A stretch of 64,000 bases of DNA from Panonychus citri. Taxonomy: Eukaryota; Arthropoda; Arachnida; Trombidiformes; Tetranychidae. The stretch is taken from the NCBI RefSeq assembly GCF_014898815.1, contig NW_026515477.1, forward strand, positions 124,001 to 188,000. The letters are read 5' to 3'. Shown one piece after another: positions 10,381 to 23,186 of this stretch. Position 1 is the stretch's first letter. Each line of letters starts with the position of its first letter. Made by a program: the position numbers and the translations under genes. The notes below the pieces were generated by a model, which made no database searches, was not told the DNA's origin, and was given only the letters and a program-made list of their open reading frames with translations.

Positions 10381-10582
10381 AGTAAGAAAGAGGATAAGAA
10401 ATAGCTTTTAACTTCTCCCTTACAAGAAGAAAAATTTAGTTTAGCTAATTAAGAAAAAGGGAAGAGAGAATAAGGATGAGGATGAGAAAATGAGGAGGGA
10501 GTGGATAGAAAATTGTAGAAGATTAAGATACAATTATGAGAAAGATTTGGCTTTTTGTTGGTCAGTAGAATCTAAAAAGGAG

Positions 10583-10610
10583 AGAAAGAAAGAAAGAGAG
10601 AGAGAGAGAT
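10583..10610. repeat. GA microsatellite
   Basis: GAAA then GA units. A similar GA run is at about 11114-11135. Both lie in or beside the 3' part of the secreted-protein gene and create spurious Ser/Leu-rich open frames. Confidence 0.7.
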
Positions 10611-10789
10611 CTTCATAAAAGCTAAAATGACCACCAGGTAGTAGATACACAGGTAGATACTCAAGTGTAGAAAAGGAACAAAGAGTAATGATGTTTTTCT
10701 CTGGTAAGAAGGAAGATGAGGGGATGAGGAAAAATGATGAAGGAGAAGTTGAGAGAAAAAAATTGACCATAATGAGCGTTGAAAGGCTT

Positions 10790-12279
10790 TCACAGATTTG
10801 CAAAAATGTCCATAATCGGATTATAAGGGGTCATGCTTTTGGAAGATCTTGAGTCTCTCTTAGGCAGGGTGGGGATTGTGGCACAACGTTCTTTAGCCCC
10901 AGGGCCAGTCCATTGTCCACAAAGTGTTTCCAATACTTCACGAGTATAGTTAATGATCAACTCATGTATGTATTCATCAGAGTCTGGGGGGCAAATACCT
11001 TCAATACCCTTCTCCATACAAGCTCTGAAAAATGAAGAGTAACTGTAAGATCATAAGTCCCACCAACCAAATGATATATTAGGTTAGAGGAAGACAAATA
11101 CCAGAAAAGGGAGAAGAGAGAGAGAGAGAGAGAGAACAACAGGTAAAAAGAGAAAGATAATCATTAGTAAAGAAGAAGAAAATGACGATAAAAAGAAAGA
11201 GAGATTAAAGTAGAGAAAAGAGAAAGAAAAATAAAAGAAGAAGATTAGTAAAAAGATTAGAGAAAAACAAACAATATGAATGAAGAAAATGAAGGAACAA
11301 CAAGATGAGATGATTACAGAGAAAAGGAGATTAAGACAAATATTGGAACAAATTACACAACAATTAACAAAGAAAATTAGGAGAAACAATTAATCGTAAT
11401 CAACATACCAACAAGTCATTGCAATTTTATTCCTCGAATCAGCACCTTTGATCCTCTCGAGATTGTCGATATATTTGTCCATACATTGGTGTAGAGCATT
11501 GATATTCTTGTTGACACATGAGAATCGACGAATGAATTCTAATAATGATGAGGAAAAAAAGAACAAGAGAAACAATTAAGATAATTAAAGAAGAAAAAGC
11601 AATATAAGTAAATGAAGATGGATGAAGAAGGAAGAGATAAGAACAATCAATCAAAGGACGAGATTAGATGAGAAAGGAGAACAATTTATATTAATGATAG
11701 AAAACAATGAGAAATCAATTGATTAACAATCGATTATCAATCTTACCTTGTCTTCCCTCTTGAGTGTTGCAAATCCTATTGACATTGGTTTCGACAGCTC
11801 GATTTAGGACCGATGATATTTGTTTCGGTAAAGGTAGAAGACATTGGCTCGAATATGATTTTAGACATTTACCTGCTTTTCGAACAGATCTAATGATGTA
11901 AACAGAAGAGATTATTTTTTATTCGATAGAAAAAAGTTTGATTATCATGGTGTAACTTACGAGCAATATTTGTCCATTTCACTGATTGTTTGGGGCATTC
12001 GCGATTCCCTGTTACCAACGACAAACAATTTAGAAGCACAAACATCAGCTTCTATTGCTTTTCCAGGTGGACATTGGTCAGCAAGGGTCACTAAATGGTA
12101 GAAAAGTTGGAACAATTAATCAACAGACTTGAAACATTATCATGTTGCTAAATTTTTAGATAAAACAAAGGGTTGAATTGAACTAAAGTTTAATTGATAA
12201 TCGTTTCTAATGAAAACTTACAATCAAAAGTAATTAAAGTAAACATTAGTGATGGTAAAAGAAATACAACTGATTCCAT
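10790..12279 (-). CDS. Cysteine-rich secreted protein, five exons
   Basis: Minus-strand exons: 12222-12279 (ATG at 12279), 11961-12090, 11747-11889, 11409-11538 and 10790-11024 (stop TGA at 10790-10792). Introns are GT..AG and exons 1-4 join in phase. The first exon is a hydrophobic signal peptide (MESVVFLLPSLMFTLITFD). The mature part has about a dozen cysteines in CxxxxxC-type spacing (QCPPGKAIEADVCASK, KCLKSYSSQCL, SCVNKNINALHQCM, ICPP, ERC), typical of small secreted disulphide-bonded proteins. It loosely recalls DUF19-like or 27-kDa haemolymph-glycoprotein families, which I cannot confirm. The exon 4/5 junction read with the best splice sites produces an in-frame TGA although total length (696 nt) is a multiple of three. 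A weaker donor two bases upstream, with a shifted acceptor, avoids it. Exon 2 has a decayed copy near 21.95 kb. Confidence 0.6.
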
Positions 12280-12771
12280 ATTAAAACAATTGAATTTTTA
12301 CTTTGAAACACAAATAATTATCTTTGACTGGTTAGGATGAGGAAAATGTTGGTTAGTCTTTTAGCACTTTTGAGAAAATAAGTTTGTTTCTGTAAAAAAT
12401 ATCATCTTCAGACAAGAAAACAAGAAAGTGACCAGCATAGTGACCATTAACATCCATTGAAGCTTTATTACAATTGTAATTAACTTTAACTTGTCCAGTT
12501 AAAAATGTAAACTATCGAAATCAATGTGTCTCCATTCAAAAATAGATTGATTATTATTTCTCCATGAATTTTATATTTGCACAGCAATCGACAATCGGGA
12601 GCTCCAAGCTCTTTATTCAAAATAATTTTAAACTTATTCTAATAGTAGTTGTTTGAACATGAGAAAATTTCATCATGATAAACTGATTCTTTCATTTTTA
12701 TATTTCCACTTTTCAAATTTAAAAAATGATCGTAATGTATTAATAATAAGTGAAAAAGAACAAGAGATGAA
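12280..12771. other. Intergenic region between secreted-protein gene and FAS copy 1
   Basis: AT-rich; it would contain the 5' flank of the secreted-protein gene and the 3' flank of FAS copy 1. No further gene seen. Confidence 0.4.
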
Positions 12772-15700
12772 TTATAAAATGATATCATCTTCTTGTATAT
12801 TGAAGAAATTGTTTGCTATTTGATCGATTGCGTCCAAATTTGCTCCGATTACAGTGTGGTGATTACCTTCAAAATAGTGTTCGGTTCCAAGCTAAGAGAA
12901 AATAAAGAAATATTCAGTTGATTAGTAATTGTTTCGAATAAAATTGGTAAATCAACCAATGAGTTTAAATGTTTACTTACTTTGAATTGAGTTTGTTTTG
13001 CGTTTTGGAATAATGGTAAATCAGTTTTAGCTCGAATATGAATTATTTCAGTTAATTTCGAATTCAGTTTTGGTGAATAATTGATGAGCATTTGTCCTTT
13101 TTGAAAAGTTAACTCATTAACTTTAGAAATCATATCTGCTTTATCTTCGGGAATTCCTTTATCGATCATTATTTTTGTGAACTTTTCGAATCTTTCTTTC
13201 GATTGGAACAATGAGCTATTTCCGATCGATTGATTCGCGTCCAAATTCGTATTCTTCGAATGCTCCTTTAACAAATTCAGTCTCTTGTATAATTATATCG
13301 TCAGTATAGTTCTCGACATTTTTGTTTTCAATCAGCATCAATAAGAATTAATTTCTCAATTATTGGTCCACTCTTGTATTTATTATTACTCGGTAGCTTT
13401 TAACTCAGTAACGGATTTTTAATTAATTTATTTAATTGTTATTGTTTGATTGTCTGCCACCTTATTTCTCGAGACTTTTAAGAAGATAACAACCTAATTT
13501 AAACAATTAATCTTCGATAATTGAGTCGATTAATTGATCAATTATCACCTAATCAAATCGAGTCTCCAATTCACAAGCGATATTGTAACAAATAATTCCT
13601 CCAAATGAATAGCCAACCATGTGTAATTTGTCATTTGGTAAATGATATTCGGTCAGATAATCAGCATAATAATATGCAGCAGACTCGACTGAGGTAAGAG
13701 AGGAAAGATCGTAAGTCCAATTAAGGCCAAGTGCTGGTCTTTTAATACGATCAACGAGACATTTCAACAAATCATAATTTCCTTCAATTGGAGGAACATA
13801 ATAAATTGGTTTGAATGAATTTGATTTTACTAAATCATTAAGATTACTGATTATTGCTTCTGGAACTTGAAGAGATAAAAGTGATCCAAACTTTTCTTTC
13901 GTACCATTCAATTCATTGATGTTCGAGCTGCTATTTGTTAATAATTCTGATGTTTGTTTATCGTTTTTTATTTTGTTTGATAATTCCTTCAATTTAATGA
14001 TGGTAAGGGCTCGAATTTCTTTCGAATTCATTGAAATACTGTACTGTTTCTCTAAAACTTGTTGAACTTCGACTGCCATCAATGAATCAATACCAAGTTC
14101 ACCTAAAGTAACATGAGGATCAAGCGAATTGATATCTTTGATGCCTAATATGTGACTGATTGAGCTGATTATGTCTCTAGATACAAATGCAAACTTTTTC
14201 CTATCGATTGCTCGAATCCAACTCGATACAACCGGAGAAGGATAGATTAATGCTCGTTCTAGTACAGAGAAACAAGAGTGCATTCGTTGAGCTGCAGTTC
14301 CACGAACTGAATCAATGTTAACACCTATTTTTTCAACAACAAATCCAACATCACCAACGTATCCCCATTGAATCGCTAGGCCATGAAGTCCATGTTTGAA
14401 TCTCTCTTGACAAATCGATTCTATGTAAGAATTGGCTAATCCATAATTAGATTGACCTGTATTACCTCGTCCACAAGCGACTGATGAGAAGCAAACGAAA
14501 TAATCAACTGGAGCCAACGAGCGAGTTAATTTATCTAAATTCTTTGTTATGCTAATTTTAGATAAACAAACTTTTTCATAAGTTTCAGCATTTTGATCGG
14601 ATAATAAAGCATCAGACAAAACGAGAGCGCAATTAAATATCCCACCAATTGGATGAGGTAAAAGGGACTCGAAAAGTAAACAACAATCTCGTTCATTAGT
14701 TAAATCATGTGTCGATATGCTGACATTAGCACCAAGTGACTCTAATCGCTCCAAAGAAAATTTATGATAAGATGATTTAGGTCCCGATCGAGAATTAAGG
14801 ACCAATTGACGAACACCTTTTTTGACCAACCAAGATGCTAATTCCAAACCAAATCCACCAAATCCACCAACGATAATATAAGCTTTATTTGGATAGAAAA
14901 GCGGTGCTGCGATTGATAATGGGATCGATTTAGTTGATAATATTTTATCAACGACTTTTGATGTTTTCGTTGTCGAGGAATATTCATCCCTAATTTCATG
15001 TTTAATCTTAATTAACACTTTACCACTGTGTTTACTTGAGGCCATAAATCGAAAAGCTTCCATAATTTGATCTGCCGCGAACACTTTTCGGGGAAGGGGT
15101 TTTACTATTCCTGAAATGATTCCTTTATTTACAAGTATTTTGATTTTCTCTCGGTACTTTTTCGTGATATTTTCATTCTCAGCAAAGCAACTCGAACAAT
15201 TAGTGAACGCATCGATCAGAATAGCATGGAAAGTTTTATTTTCATCGAAAAGCCCCACGTTGATCTTATTGTTCTGCATCATATCATATTTACCGATTTC
15301 AAGGAACCGACCACCCGGTGCTAAACATCTAACACTTGCTTGTAGTTTGTCCTCAGATAATGAATTGAGAATCACATCAACACCTCGACCATTTGTGTGT
15401 CTAAGAACATGTTCTTCGAATGAAGTTGATCTCGAATGAGCGAAACTCGTCTCGTCCAGTGAAGGGAATTGTTCTTGAAGAAACTTTCGTTTCTCATCCG
15501 AACCAACCGTTGTGAAGATTTTACAATTCATACTTAAACAAATGTTTATCGCTGCAATTCCTACACCTCCTGTTCCTGCGTGGATAAGAACAGACTCGCC
15601 CTGGCGAAGTTCACCTCGAATCAATAGACTATAAATCACAGTTGTGTAAACGACTGGTACGGTTGCTGCATCTTCCATGCTCCATGTCGATGGAATAGAC

Positions 15701-18700
15701 CAACAGAAATCATTTGATCCAATTATCAGTTTAGTGGCTAATGCTCGATGAGGGACAATACCCATAACTCGATTACCATTCGAATCGACACCAGCATATT
15801 CTACTCCAATCGGTGTTGACATCTCTACAGGAGTGCGCCAATCGGGATTAAGATTAGAAGGTAATCTTCCAGTCGCATGCATAATATCTTTGAAATTAAG
15901 AGATGAATAGTTGATCGTCACAAGAGATTGACCTTTTTTAGAATCAGGAATTGGATTGAATTGAGTCCATACAAGTGATGAAAGATCACCAGGAATTAAA
16001 CACTGGACATAAGCATCTTTACTTTGGATTAAACATTTGCTATCGGTCTCTGGTTTAGTTGGTATCTCGAAGTGACAATAATCTCCCCATCCAAGTTGAT
16101 CATCATAAATATTGAATTTACAATCATTGGTTATTAGTTGACGGAAAGTTGGACTATGCAAATCAATTGATGATAAATCGATTCCTTTAGAACCAGGTTG
16201 AAGAGCAACACAACGAATTCGAGATCCGTAAGGTTCTAAACTCAGACATTTAGCTAAACCGAGTACACTTACATCGGAAACATTTTGACTAACCAACCAA
16301 ATGATTGATTCTTCGTCGGCTTTTATTTCATCCTTGAGATTATCGAGCCAAGAATATTCAAATGGATTAACTCGGATAATCTTATGTTTCTCAAGATTAA
16401 TCGATTCTGGTAACTTTTTGAACATTAATCCGACCAAAGGTAACGAATCAGGTGAAAGTGTTCGTTTACTTATACAAACCCAATTATTTTCTTTCATTTT
16501 TTCAATCAGTGAATTTGAATCAATTGAATTTGGAAGAAAATCTTTCAATAGATTTTGAAAAAATGGGTTTGATCTGAGACTTTCTAAGTTTGATGAGTTC
16601 TCTCTGGTCAATACCAACAAATGACCATTGGGTTTCAGAATCGATTGAATTTTATCAATATTTGAGATAAATGAATCAATCGACTGATTAGTCATTTTGT
16701 AAATAACTAAATCGTTTTTACTTAGATCACTTGGAGCGGGTGACTCGTCGATATTCCAAACAATCATATTCACAGTCGAAAGTTTATCAACGGTCTCTGA
16801 TTCAGGTACATTAGATCGAACCAAAGTATAATCGACTTTCATTGAGCCTAATGATTGTGTTTCGAGAAATGATTGAACGGAATCAAAAAGAAAACATTGA
16901 GTATCATTGATTTCGACAATTTTTGATTGCGAATCAATATCTCCACCATAATATTCATGAAGTGTCGCAGTATTTACGAATGGCTTTAAAAATCGTTGAT
17001 TCGAATAAAAAACGGAATTTTTACCAATCAGTAAGTCATCAGATAGTTTAGAGGCAAATTCTGATGTCGTTGGTTTTTCTCCTCGACACAAACAGATCAA
17101 ATAATTAGCCAATGAATGTTGGTCTTTTTTCAGGTTAATGGTGTTTGTTAATGATGCAATTTCCTGATCAATGTTACAGTCACTCGAGGTTAGAATCTTT
17201 TTTCGTAACAAATCAATAAGACCAAAGACCAGTGATGAATATGATTCGATTGATTGTAAGGTCATTTCATCAACAGCACCACTTTCATCGAATGGAGTGA
17301 AATCATAAGTTTCAAGAATAACTAATTGGTTTCTCCGATTAGTATCGGTTGCATTGAGCCCTCTGACCCAAACACCATCAGTTGACAATGTTTGTGTAAT
17401 TGGATCATGATGAACATCAAATTCAGCGTATAAGTGTTTCTGTGTTATATTTCCAGTTAAACTTTCATCTCCAATTGAGTTTTCATTCGTTGATTCTGAA
17501 GCACTTGTGGTTCTAGTGGGTTGAGATGATCTATTGAAACGATTAACTGTCTGCATAATAGAAAATGGATCACAAATTAACAACGGAAATCCAGTCGGAA
17601 TATAAAGATCACGGTTATTTTTATTAAATAATAAGGCCAATTGTAAGACCGAATCAGTAAATGTTATCCAGGTTTTCAGAAAGCTGAAAAATCCTGCTTG
17701 TGCTCTTTCTATCATGGATGAAGCTTTTAATTGCGAACTATTTGGTTCTCGCCATTGAACTTTCCCATGTGATCCTGAGCTCGAAGCTAATTTTATGCAT
17801 TGAAAATGTGGACCATAATCGTAACCACGAACTCGCAACTCTTTGTAAATATCTTCTTTACTGAGATAATATTCACGAGATTCCTTGTCAAGCTTAGAAT
17901 GATAATTTCTAACCAGATTTAAATCTGGGTTTCCAAATGCTTTACCAAAAGCAACAACAGCACCACTTTCGGAAATACTAAAAGATCCGTTATAAGGTAA
18001 ATACTGAACAGTAAACTTAACCTCCTTTTCGGTTAAAACTGTAGCTCGAGTCAGTCTAATATCACGGAATTCAATTGGAAATCGTGTTACTACAGTTCCG
18101 AAATACTTAGCAACTGTGTACCATACAAACATCATTAAGCCCGTCGCTGGATAAAGTATTCTGCCATCGATCTTGTGGTCTGCTAAAACCAATCTTCAGA
18201 ATCAGTAAGATTAACTCGAAATATACTAGTTGTTGAGCCTTGCGTGTCATTAAAGTGTTCAGGATATTTGAAGACTTTCCAATCAGCCGAATGATCAAAT
18301 TTGATTAATGAATTAAGTGAAAGAGTATCAACTGGAACAGGATAATTAACAGTTGGATATAAATGTTCAAGACAATAGTCGATTCCTTGGTCAGCGTAAA
18401 TTTTACCTAAACAAGTAAATAAACTGTAACCAGATAGAAACCCTTTGTTGGATAAATCATATCGAATCAGATTAGATGGTGAATTTTGTTGATTAGAAAT
18501 TGATTTCGGATGAAATGTTGATCATCTGCGTTGACTATCATGGATGAAGCTGATTCTGTCAACTCTAAAATCACACGAATGTACTCATCTGGCTGAAGGA
18601 TATTTCTGATCAGGTAACTTTTTAAATGGTTCATATTAATGATTCCTTGATATTTAATTGGACGCATAAACAGAACCGTATTGAAATCAAAAAACTCATC

Positions 18701-21170
18701 GTTCTCTAGCGATTCTTTAGGCCATTTGACCTTAATATTAGCCATTTGTAGATCGACAATTGTATTAAACATTTCATCATAATGTCCAGAGATGATACAT
18801 GATTTACCTGATGTTTTCTTTGTGAGTTTGATTCCTTCTGATAAATGAGGTTCAATTTGTTCATATGACGATAAAACTTCAATTGTTGGATTAATTATTG
18901 ATTGATTCTTTATTTGGACGAAATGTCCAAACCAATAAGCCGTTAGAATGACTTCTTGTTCAGTCAACTTGTTGTTGGCATAAAGATAAATCAAAGATCC
19001 AATTGTTGGAATCGCAACTCCATCGATATTTAATTGTATCGATTTAATATTAACAATCGCCAATTGAATAGCAATTGATGTAACAATCGATTCCAAAGAG
19101 TTGGTAACTCTAATCTCACCGAAAACGAGATCAAATAAATTCAAACCAAATGGTGTGAGATAAGTTGTCAATCTATTGATTGTATCGGAGAAAACAGGCA
19201 ATTTTCTTAAATCCGAATGAACGTTAATTGCAGTAGTTGATGATGTTAAATAGACTTTTTTCCGTTCAACTGAATCGAGTTGATTTCCAATAAAATGTTT
19301 CATTGAATATTTTCCAGGTTCTCCTTCAATCAATGTGAATCCACGATGAGGCATTTTACGAGTTTTTGAATATCCATTAAGAAGATCAAGGAATGATCTG
19401 GTTAATTTATTGACCGATGATTCGAGGTAATTTTGGGCACATTTTATGCCTTCAACTGAACGACCAGGGATATTTACTAATCGAGGTAATTTTGATAGAG
19501 TTAAATTGAACTCATCAGCCGATGACTGAACATTATGACCACGGAGAATAACATGAGCATTAGCACCGCCGAAACCGAAACAATTCAGTGAAATAATTTC
19601 ATCTTCGAAAGGAGTAATTGTTGTAACTGGAACAATTTTCTTATTCATTAGTCCTTCAATCTTTGGATTAGGAGTTTTAAAATGTAAATTAGGAGGAATC
19701 AAACCTGTTTGAAATATAATGTTGGCCTTAATTGTAGCACAAATACCTGATGCAGATTCAGCATGTCCCATGTTTGATTTTAAACATCCAACTTTCAAAG
19801 GAGTTGATGGATCTCGACCAATACAAAAAACATCGTAAATTGCGTTTAGTTCAACGGATCACCGGCTTGAGTACCAGTACAATGAGCTTCGACGTATTTT
19901 ACTTTGGTTGGATCAAGACCAACTTCGGTGTAGGTTTCATAAATCAATTGTCGTTGTAAATCGATCGAAGGAAATGAAATGCCCTGATCTTTATAACCAT
20001 CGGCATTGGATCGGCAATTATTTATCGTTGAGTAAATGCGTCTAGCATCTGATGCTTTTTGTAATACGATACAGCAAATGCCTTCAGATCTTCCATAACC
20101 ATCAGCTGATTCATCGAGACATTTTGATTTACCATAACGGAAACCATTTGTAGGTCACGAAACTGCAAAGTGACCGCTGGTACTAAGCAAATGTTGAATC
20201 CAGCGACCAAAGCTTTATCACAAATCCCTAACTTAATAGCTGTAAATGCTTCATTTAGAGCAGCGAAACTTGACCCGCAGGCGGTGTCAAAGTGACACAC
20301 TGGTCCTTTCAGATCGAAAATATAAGGAATCAATGTCGTATACATTTGTTTGTATTCAGGATACTCAAGTGGCTCCACCCCAAGCTATTTCGGTCTCAGC
20401 AAACGACGACCCATAGAAAAATCCAGTTTTAGAACCTCTTAACGTTTCAATTGACAAACCTGAAAAGAAATGAAATAAAGTTTTCAATCAGTTTTATTAT
20501 GATTAGTTGATAATAAAAAATTGTCCGAATTTATAGAGTAAAAAAGTTTTACACTTATTAGAGTTTGTGCACACAAAGCATCATAACTATTTAAATATTA
20601 ATGAAACTCTTGATAAACTATTGATCGATAATCATTTCTTACCCGAATCAATGATCGCCTCATAAGTAACTTCCAGTAACTTTCTCAATTGTGGATCCAT
20701 ATGATGAGCTTGATATTCAGGAATCGAAAAAAATTGAGCATCGAATTTGTTTAGATTACAAACTTTTCCACTTGCTTGAGGTAAACCATGATGACCTATA
20801 AATCAATCAATCCGACCATTAACAGCAATTTATAAATTATGATAAACCTAAGATAATTAGACTGATTCGCAAATCTTTGCTTTTAAACAGCAGCGCAAAC
20901 AAAAACACTTTTTCGCAATTAAAGTTATTATCATGAAGAGTAACAACTGAACAAGATGAACTTTTCTACCCAAACTATTGAAATTATTCAATTACCTGAA
21001 CGGAATCGATCATTTCCTCCGGTCATCATATCAACAGATTTGAACAGATTATCAGCAAGCTCATCCACCGATTCTGATTTCGGGAATCGTCCAGACATTC
21101 CCGAGATGACCACATCCTCTTTCACTTTCCATTTACGATGAATAAAGTTATCATTGTATTTAATATCCAT
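12772..21170 (-). pseudogene. FASN-like: FAS-like megasynthase, copy 1 (multiply frameshifted, thioesterase broken)
   Basis: Exons: 20996-21170 (ATG 21170), 20643-20795, 12981-20459 and 12772-12891 (stop TAA). Order follows animal FAS: KS (cysteine in DTACGSS, EAHCTGT, SNMGHAES), degenerate MAT, DH (DHKIDGRILYPATG), non-catalytic methyltransferase-like core, ER (HAGTGGVG), KR (GGFGGFG, SNYGLANS), ACP (GIDSLM) and TE (GYSFGG, GNHHTVIG). The MAT nucleophile elbow reads IPTIG instead of GHSLG. Frameshifts relative to sister copies lie near 20376, 20141, 19855, 18511 (4 nt) and 18186 (A-run contraction in the DH active-site segment). The stretch 13549-18192 is still open. The TE is interrupted by about 175 bp of unrelated sequence (13375-13553), a stop after LIDAD (13329-13331) and deletions. 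The TE damage argues for a true pseudogene whatever the status of the one-base indels. Confidence 0.8.
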
Positions 21171-21424
21171 GTTCTTTGCTTCCAACTAGACAAAATATCA
21201 GGACAGTTAACAAAAAATCAAAAACAATAATAATAAATCAACGGAAACAAATTAATTAAAATCGTATCGATAGCAATTAAGAATAATATCACTTGGGAGA
21301 AAAAGAGATTTGGTGAAATCGTTAACCATTTATCATAAATAAAATAAAAGAATGAATTTCTCTCGATAACCGATTTTGTTAACGAATGAAAATGAATCAA
21401 ATTTATCTGATCGTAAGTAAAGCG

Positions 21425-21552
21425 AGTTGCAGTTTAAAATTAAAATTTCTTACCTTAAATTGTGATAAAAACAAGAAAAATGTTAGCAATTTAATTGAAT
21501 CGCCATCTTCTTATCACAATTTCAGATAATTTAGTATTTTAAACTGCAACCG
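21425..21552. mobile_element. Small foldback/MITE-like element
   Basis: Inverted repeats of about 42 bp: 21425-21466 (AGTTGCAGTTTAAAAT... AAATTGTGATAA) and 21511-21552 (TTATCACAATTT... ATTTTAAACTGCAAC). Imperfect in the middle. No target duplication recognised. It lies upstream of FAS copy 1. Confidence 0.45.
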
Positions 21553-21919
21553 ACCTTATCTTTACATCGTTTAGCTACCTACGAATGTGCTCAATGCATG
21601 TATACGCAAATAAATCATTTCCATCATAGATAAGATTATATTAATTATATTTTGCAATAAATCAATGATAAAAATAGTTGATAAAGAGATCATATTTATC
21701 AAATGTATTTGCATATTGTCCTTGGATAATCAAAAAAAGAAAGCCTTGAAAGAAAGAAAAAGTTTTATCTAATCAAATAATTAAATCATTTTGCATAAAA
21801 TCGAAACGACAAAAACTGACATGATATTACTATTTACAGGGCTTTTGGAGATCGAGATGAACATCAACTATACATGTAAAGTGGCCTCAGAAAGTTGTAA
21901 TAGAAGCTACATATACAAT

Positions 21920-22050
21920 ATTTGTCTAATCTCACTAATTGTCTGTTGTGGGACATTCGCGATTCTTTATTACTCACAATAAACTTTAAAGCACAAACAT
22001 CAGCTTATGCTTATGCTCTATTGCTTTTCCGGGTAGACAAGTTCTCACTT
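21920..22050 (-). pseudogene. Decayed copy of exon 2 of the cysteine-rich secreted-protein gene
   Basis: The plus strand here matches 11965-12080, for example ACTAATTGTCTGTTGTGGGA against ACTGATTGTTTGGGGCA, then CATTCGCGATTC and AAGCACAAACATCAGCTT, and CTATTGCTTTTCCGGGT. An extra GCTTATGCTTAT repeat and stops break the frame. Its position just beyond FAS copy 1 mirrors the intact gene beside the 3' end of FAS copy 1. This suggests an old segmental duplication containing both gene types. Confidence 0.65.
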
Positions 22051-22111
22051 CTTGGTTTACACCCAAATATGCAGAACAAGTGTATCAATGTGGTCAATAC
22101 ATCAACAGATA

Positions 22112-22302
22112 TACAGCCGTGAAAATTGAGTTTGTGCTTTTTTTAAATCATTTGCGCAAAACTTCATAACTTAATCACAACGATTGATTAGATAAATTTA
22201 ACACTACCAACTCTACATTTTTATATTTTTAATTTGCTTTAGTCAACCAAGATGCTCAAAGGAATAAAATAAAAAGCACAAACTCAATTTCCACGGCTAT
22301 AT
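22112..22302. mobile_element. MITE with TACAGCC-type inverted repeats, copy 1
   Basis: Terminal inverted repeats: left TACAGCCGTGAAAATTGAG then TTTGTGCTTTTT, right the complement ending CCACGGCTATA. The ends are TA-flanked, as in Tc1/mariner-type MITEs. The interior is non-coding. A related element is at 59910-60136. Confidence 0.55.
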
Positions 22303-22984
22303 AGAGAGATAGGTTAACTGATAAATTATCAAAATTAATGGAACTTGTAACAAAATTATCGATTAATTGTAGACTATGTATTGTTTCTGTTGATGGTACC
22401 ATGATGATGACCATGATAATGTTATTAAATATACGTTATTGATTTTAGAAGGTTCTAGAGGTGATCATGATACTTTGATCATGATCATCTTCATGGTCTT
22501 ATTGTAATACATTGTATTTTACATTCAGTCGCACTTTCCTCTTCCCTTAATCAACATTAAAGTTCTTAAGTTATATTTAAGTCTTTGAATTAATTGTGAT
22601 TGTTTATAATAATTAGTAATATTCTTAAGGTGAATTCGAATCTTACGATTCATATGGCGACCAAGGCAGGATGGTGATTTAATTTGAAAAATTATTCAGT
22701 TGTTATTTTCAAGAGTTTTGCGTTTTCAATCTTGAACCATTGGTTTGTTTCAAAATTCGGTTGACAGTTGTTTTTCTGAATTGGTAAGTTTCCAACCAAT
22801 TTTTTTACCTTATTCTTTGTAATTGACTATAACAGCTTAAAGAGCAAGTTGGCCAATTTCACAATTAATTTGGGTTTTGTGATAATAATTAGATTTTTAA
22901 TTTAGCATCAATTATAAAAATTAAGGGAATTAAAACTGAAATAAGAAAGTTGTAATTTAAAAAAAAACTTAATAAGAATCGATA
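22303..22984. other. AT-rich intergenic, no gene seen
   Basis: Holds a short interrupted GATCATGATA-type palindromic cluster near 22395-22500 but no open frame or recognisable element. Confidence 0.4.
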
Positions 22985-23167
22985 ATGCAAAATTATCTCT
23001 TGTCTGAGCCAAATTTAAATATATATGGATTGAATGGTGATAATGATCAAGACATTTTCGATTGGCACGAAAATTTTGAATGTGCAACTACTGCTGTTGG
23101 ATGGGATGATGACCTTCGATTGAAGAGATTTCCGTTATTTATCACCGGCACTATTAAAATTTGGTAC
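22985..23167 (+). pseudogene. Retrotransposon Gag-like fragment
   Basis: Open from ATG 22985. The product has the pattern of Ty3/gypsy-type Gag N-termini: Y-G-NGDNDQDIFDWHENFE, then A-x5-GWDDDLRLKRFPLFITGT and I-x-W. In such proteins this is the start of the capsid helical domain. Recognisable similarity ends near 23167, about 20 bp before the left end of the element at 23187-24382. No LTR, protease or reverse transcriptase was found nearby. Confidence 0.45.
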
Positions 23168-23186
23168 ATTTTTTATATAAAAATAA

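Noticed and set aside
11084..11389. Hydrophobic minus-strand open frame of about 100 codons
   Set aside because: Lies in a purine-rich intron of the secreted-protein gene; composition alone explains the Phe/Leu/Ser-rich translation.
18107..18298. Separate small gene at the DH region of FAS copy 1
   Set aside because: It is the out-of-frame continuation created by the one-base frameshift near 18186.
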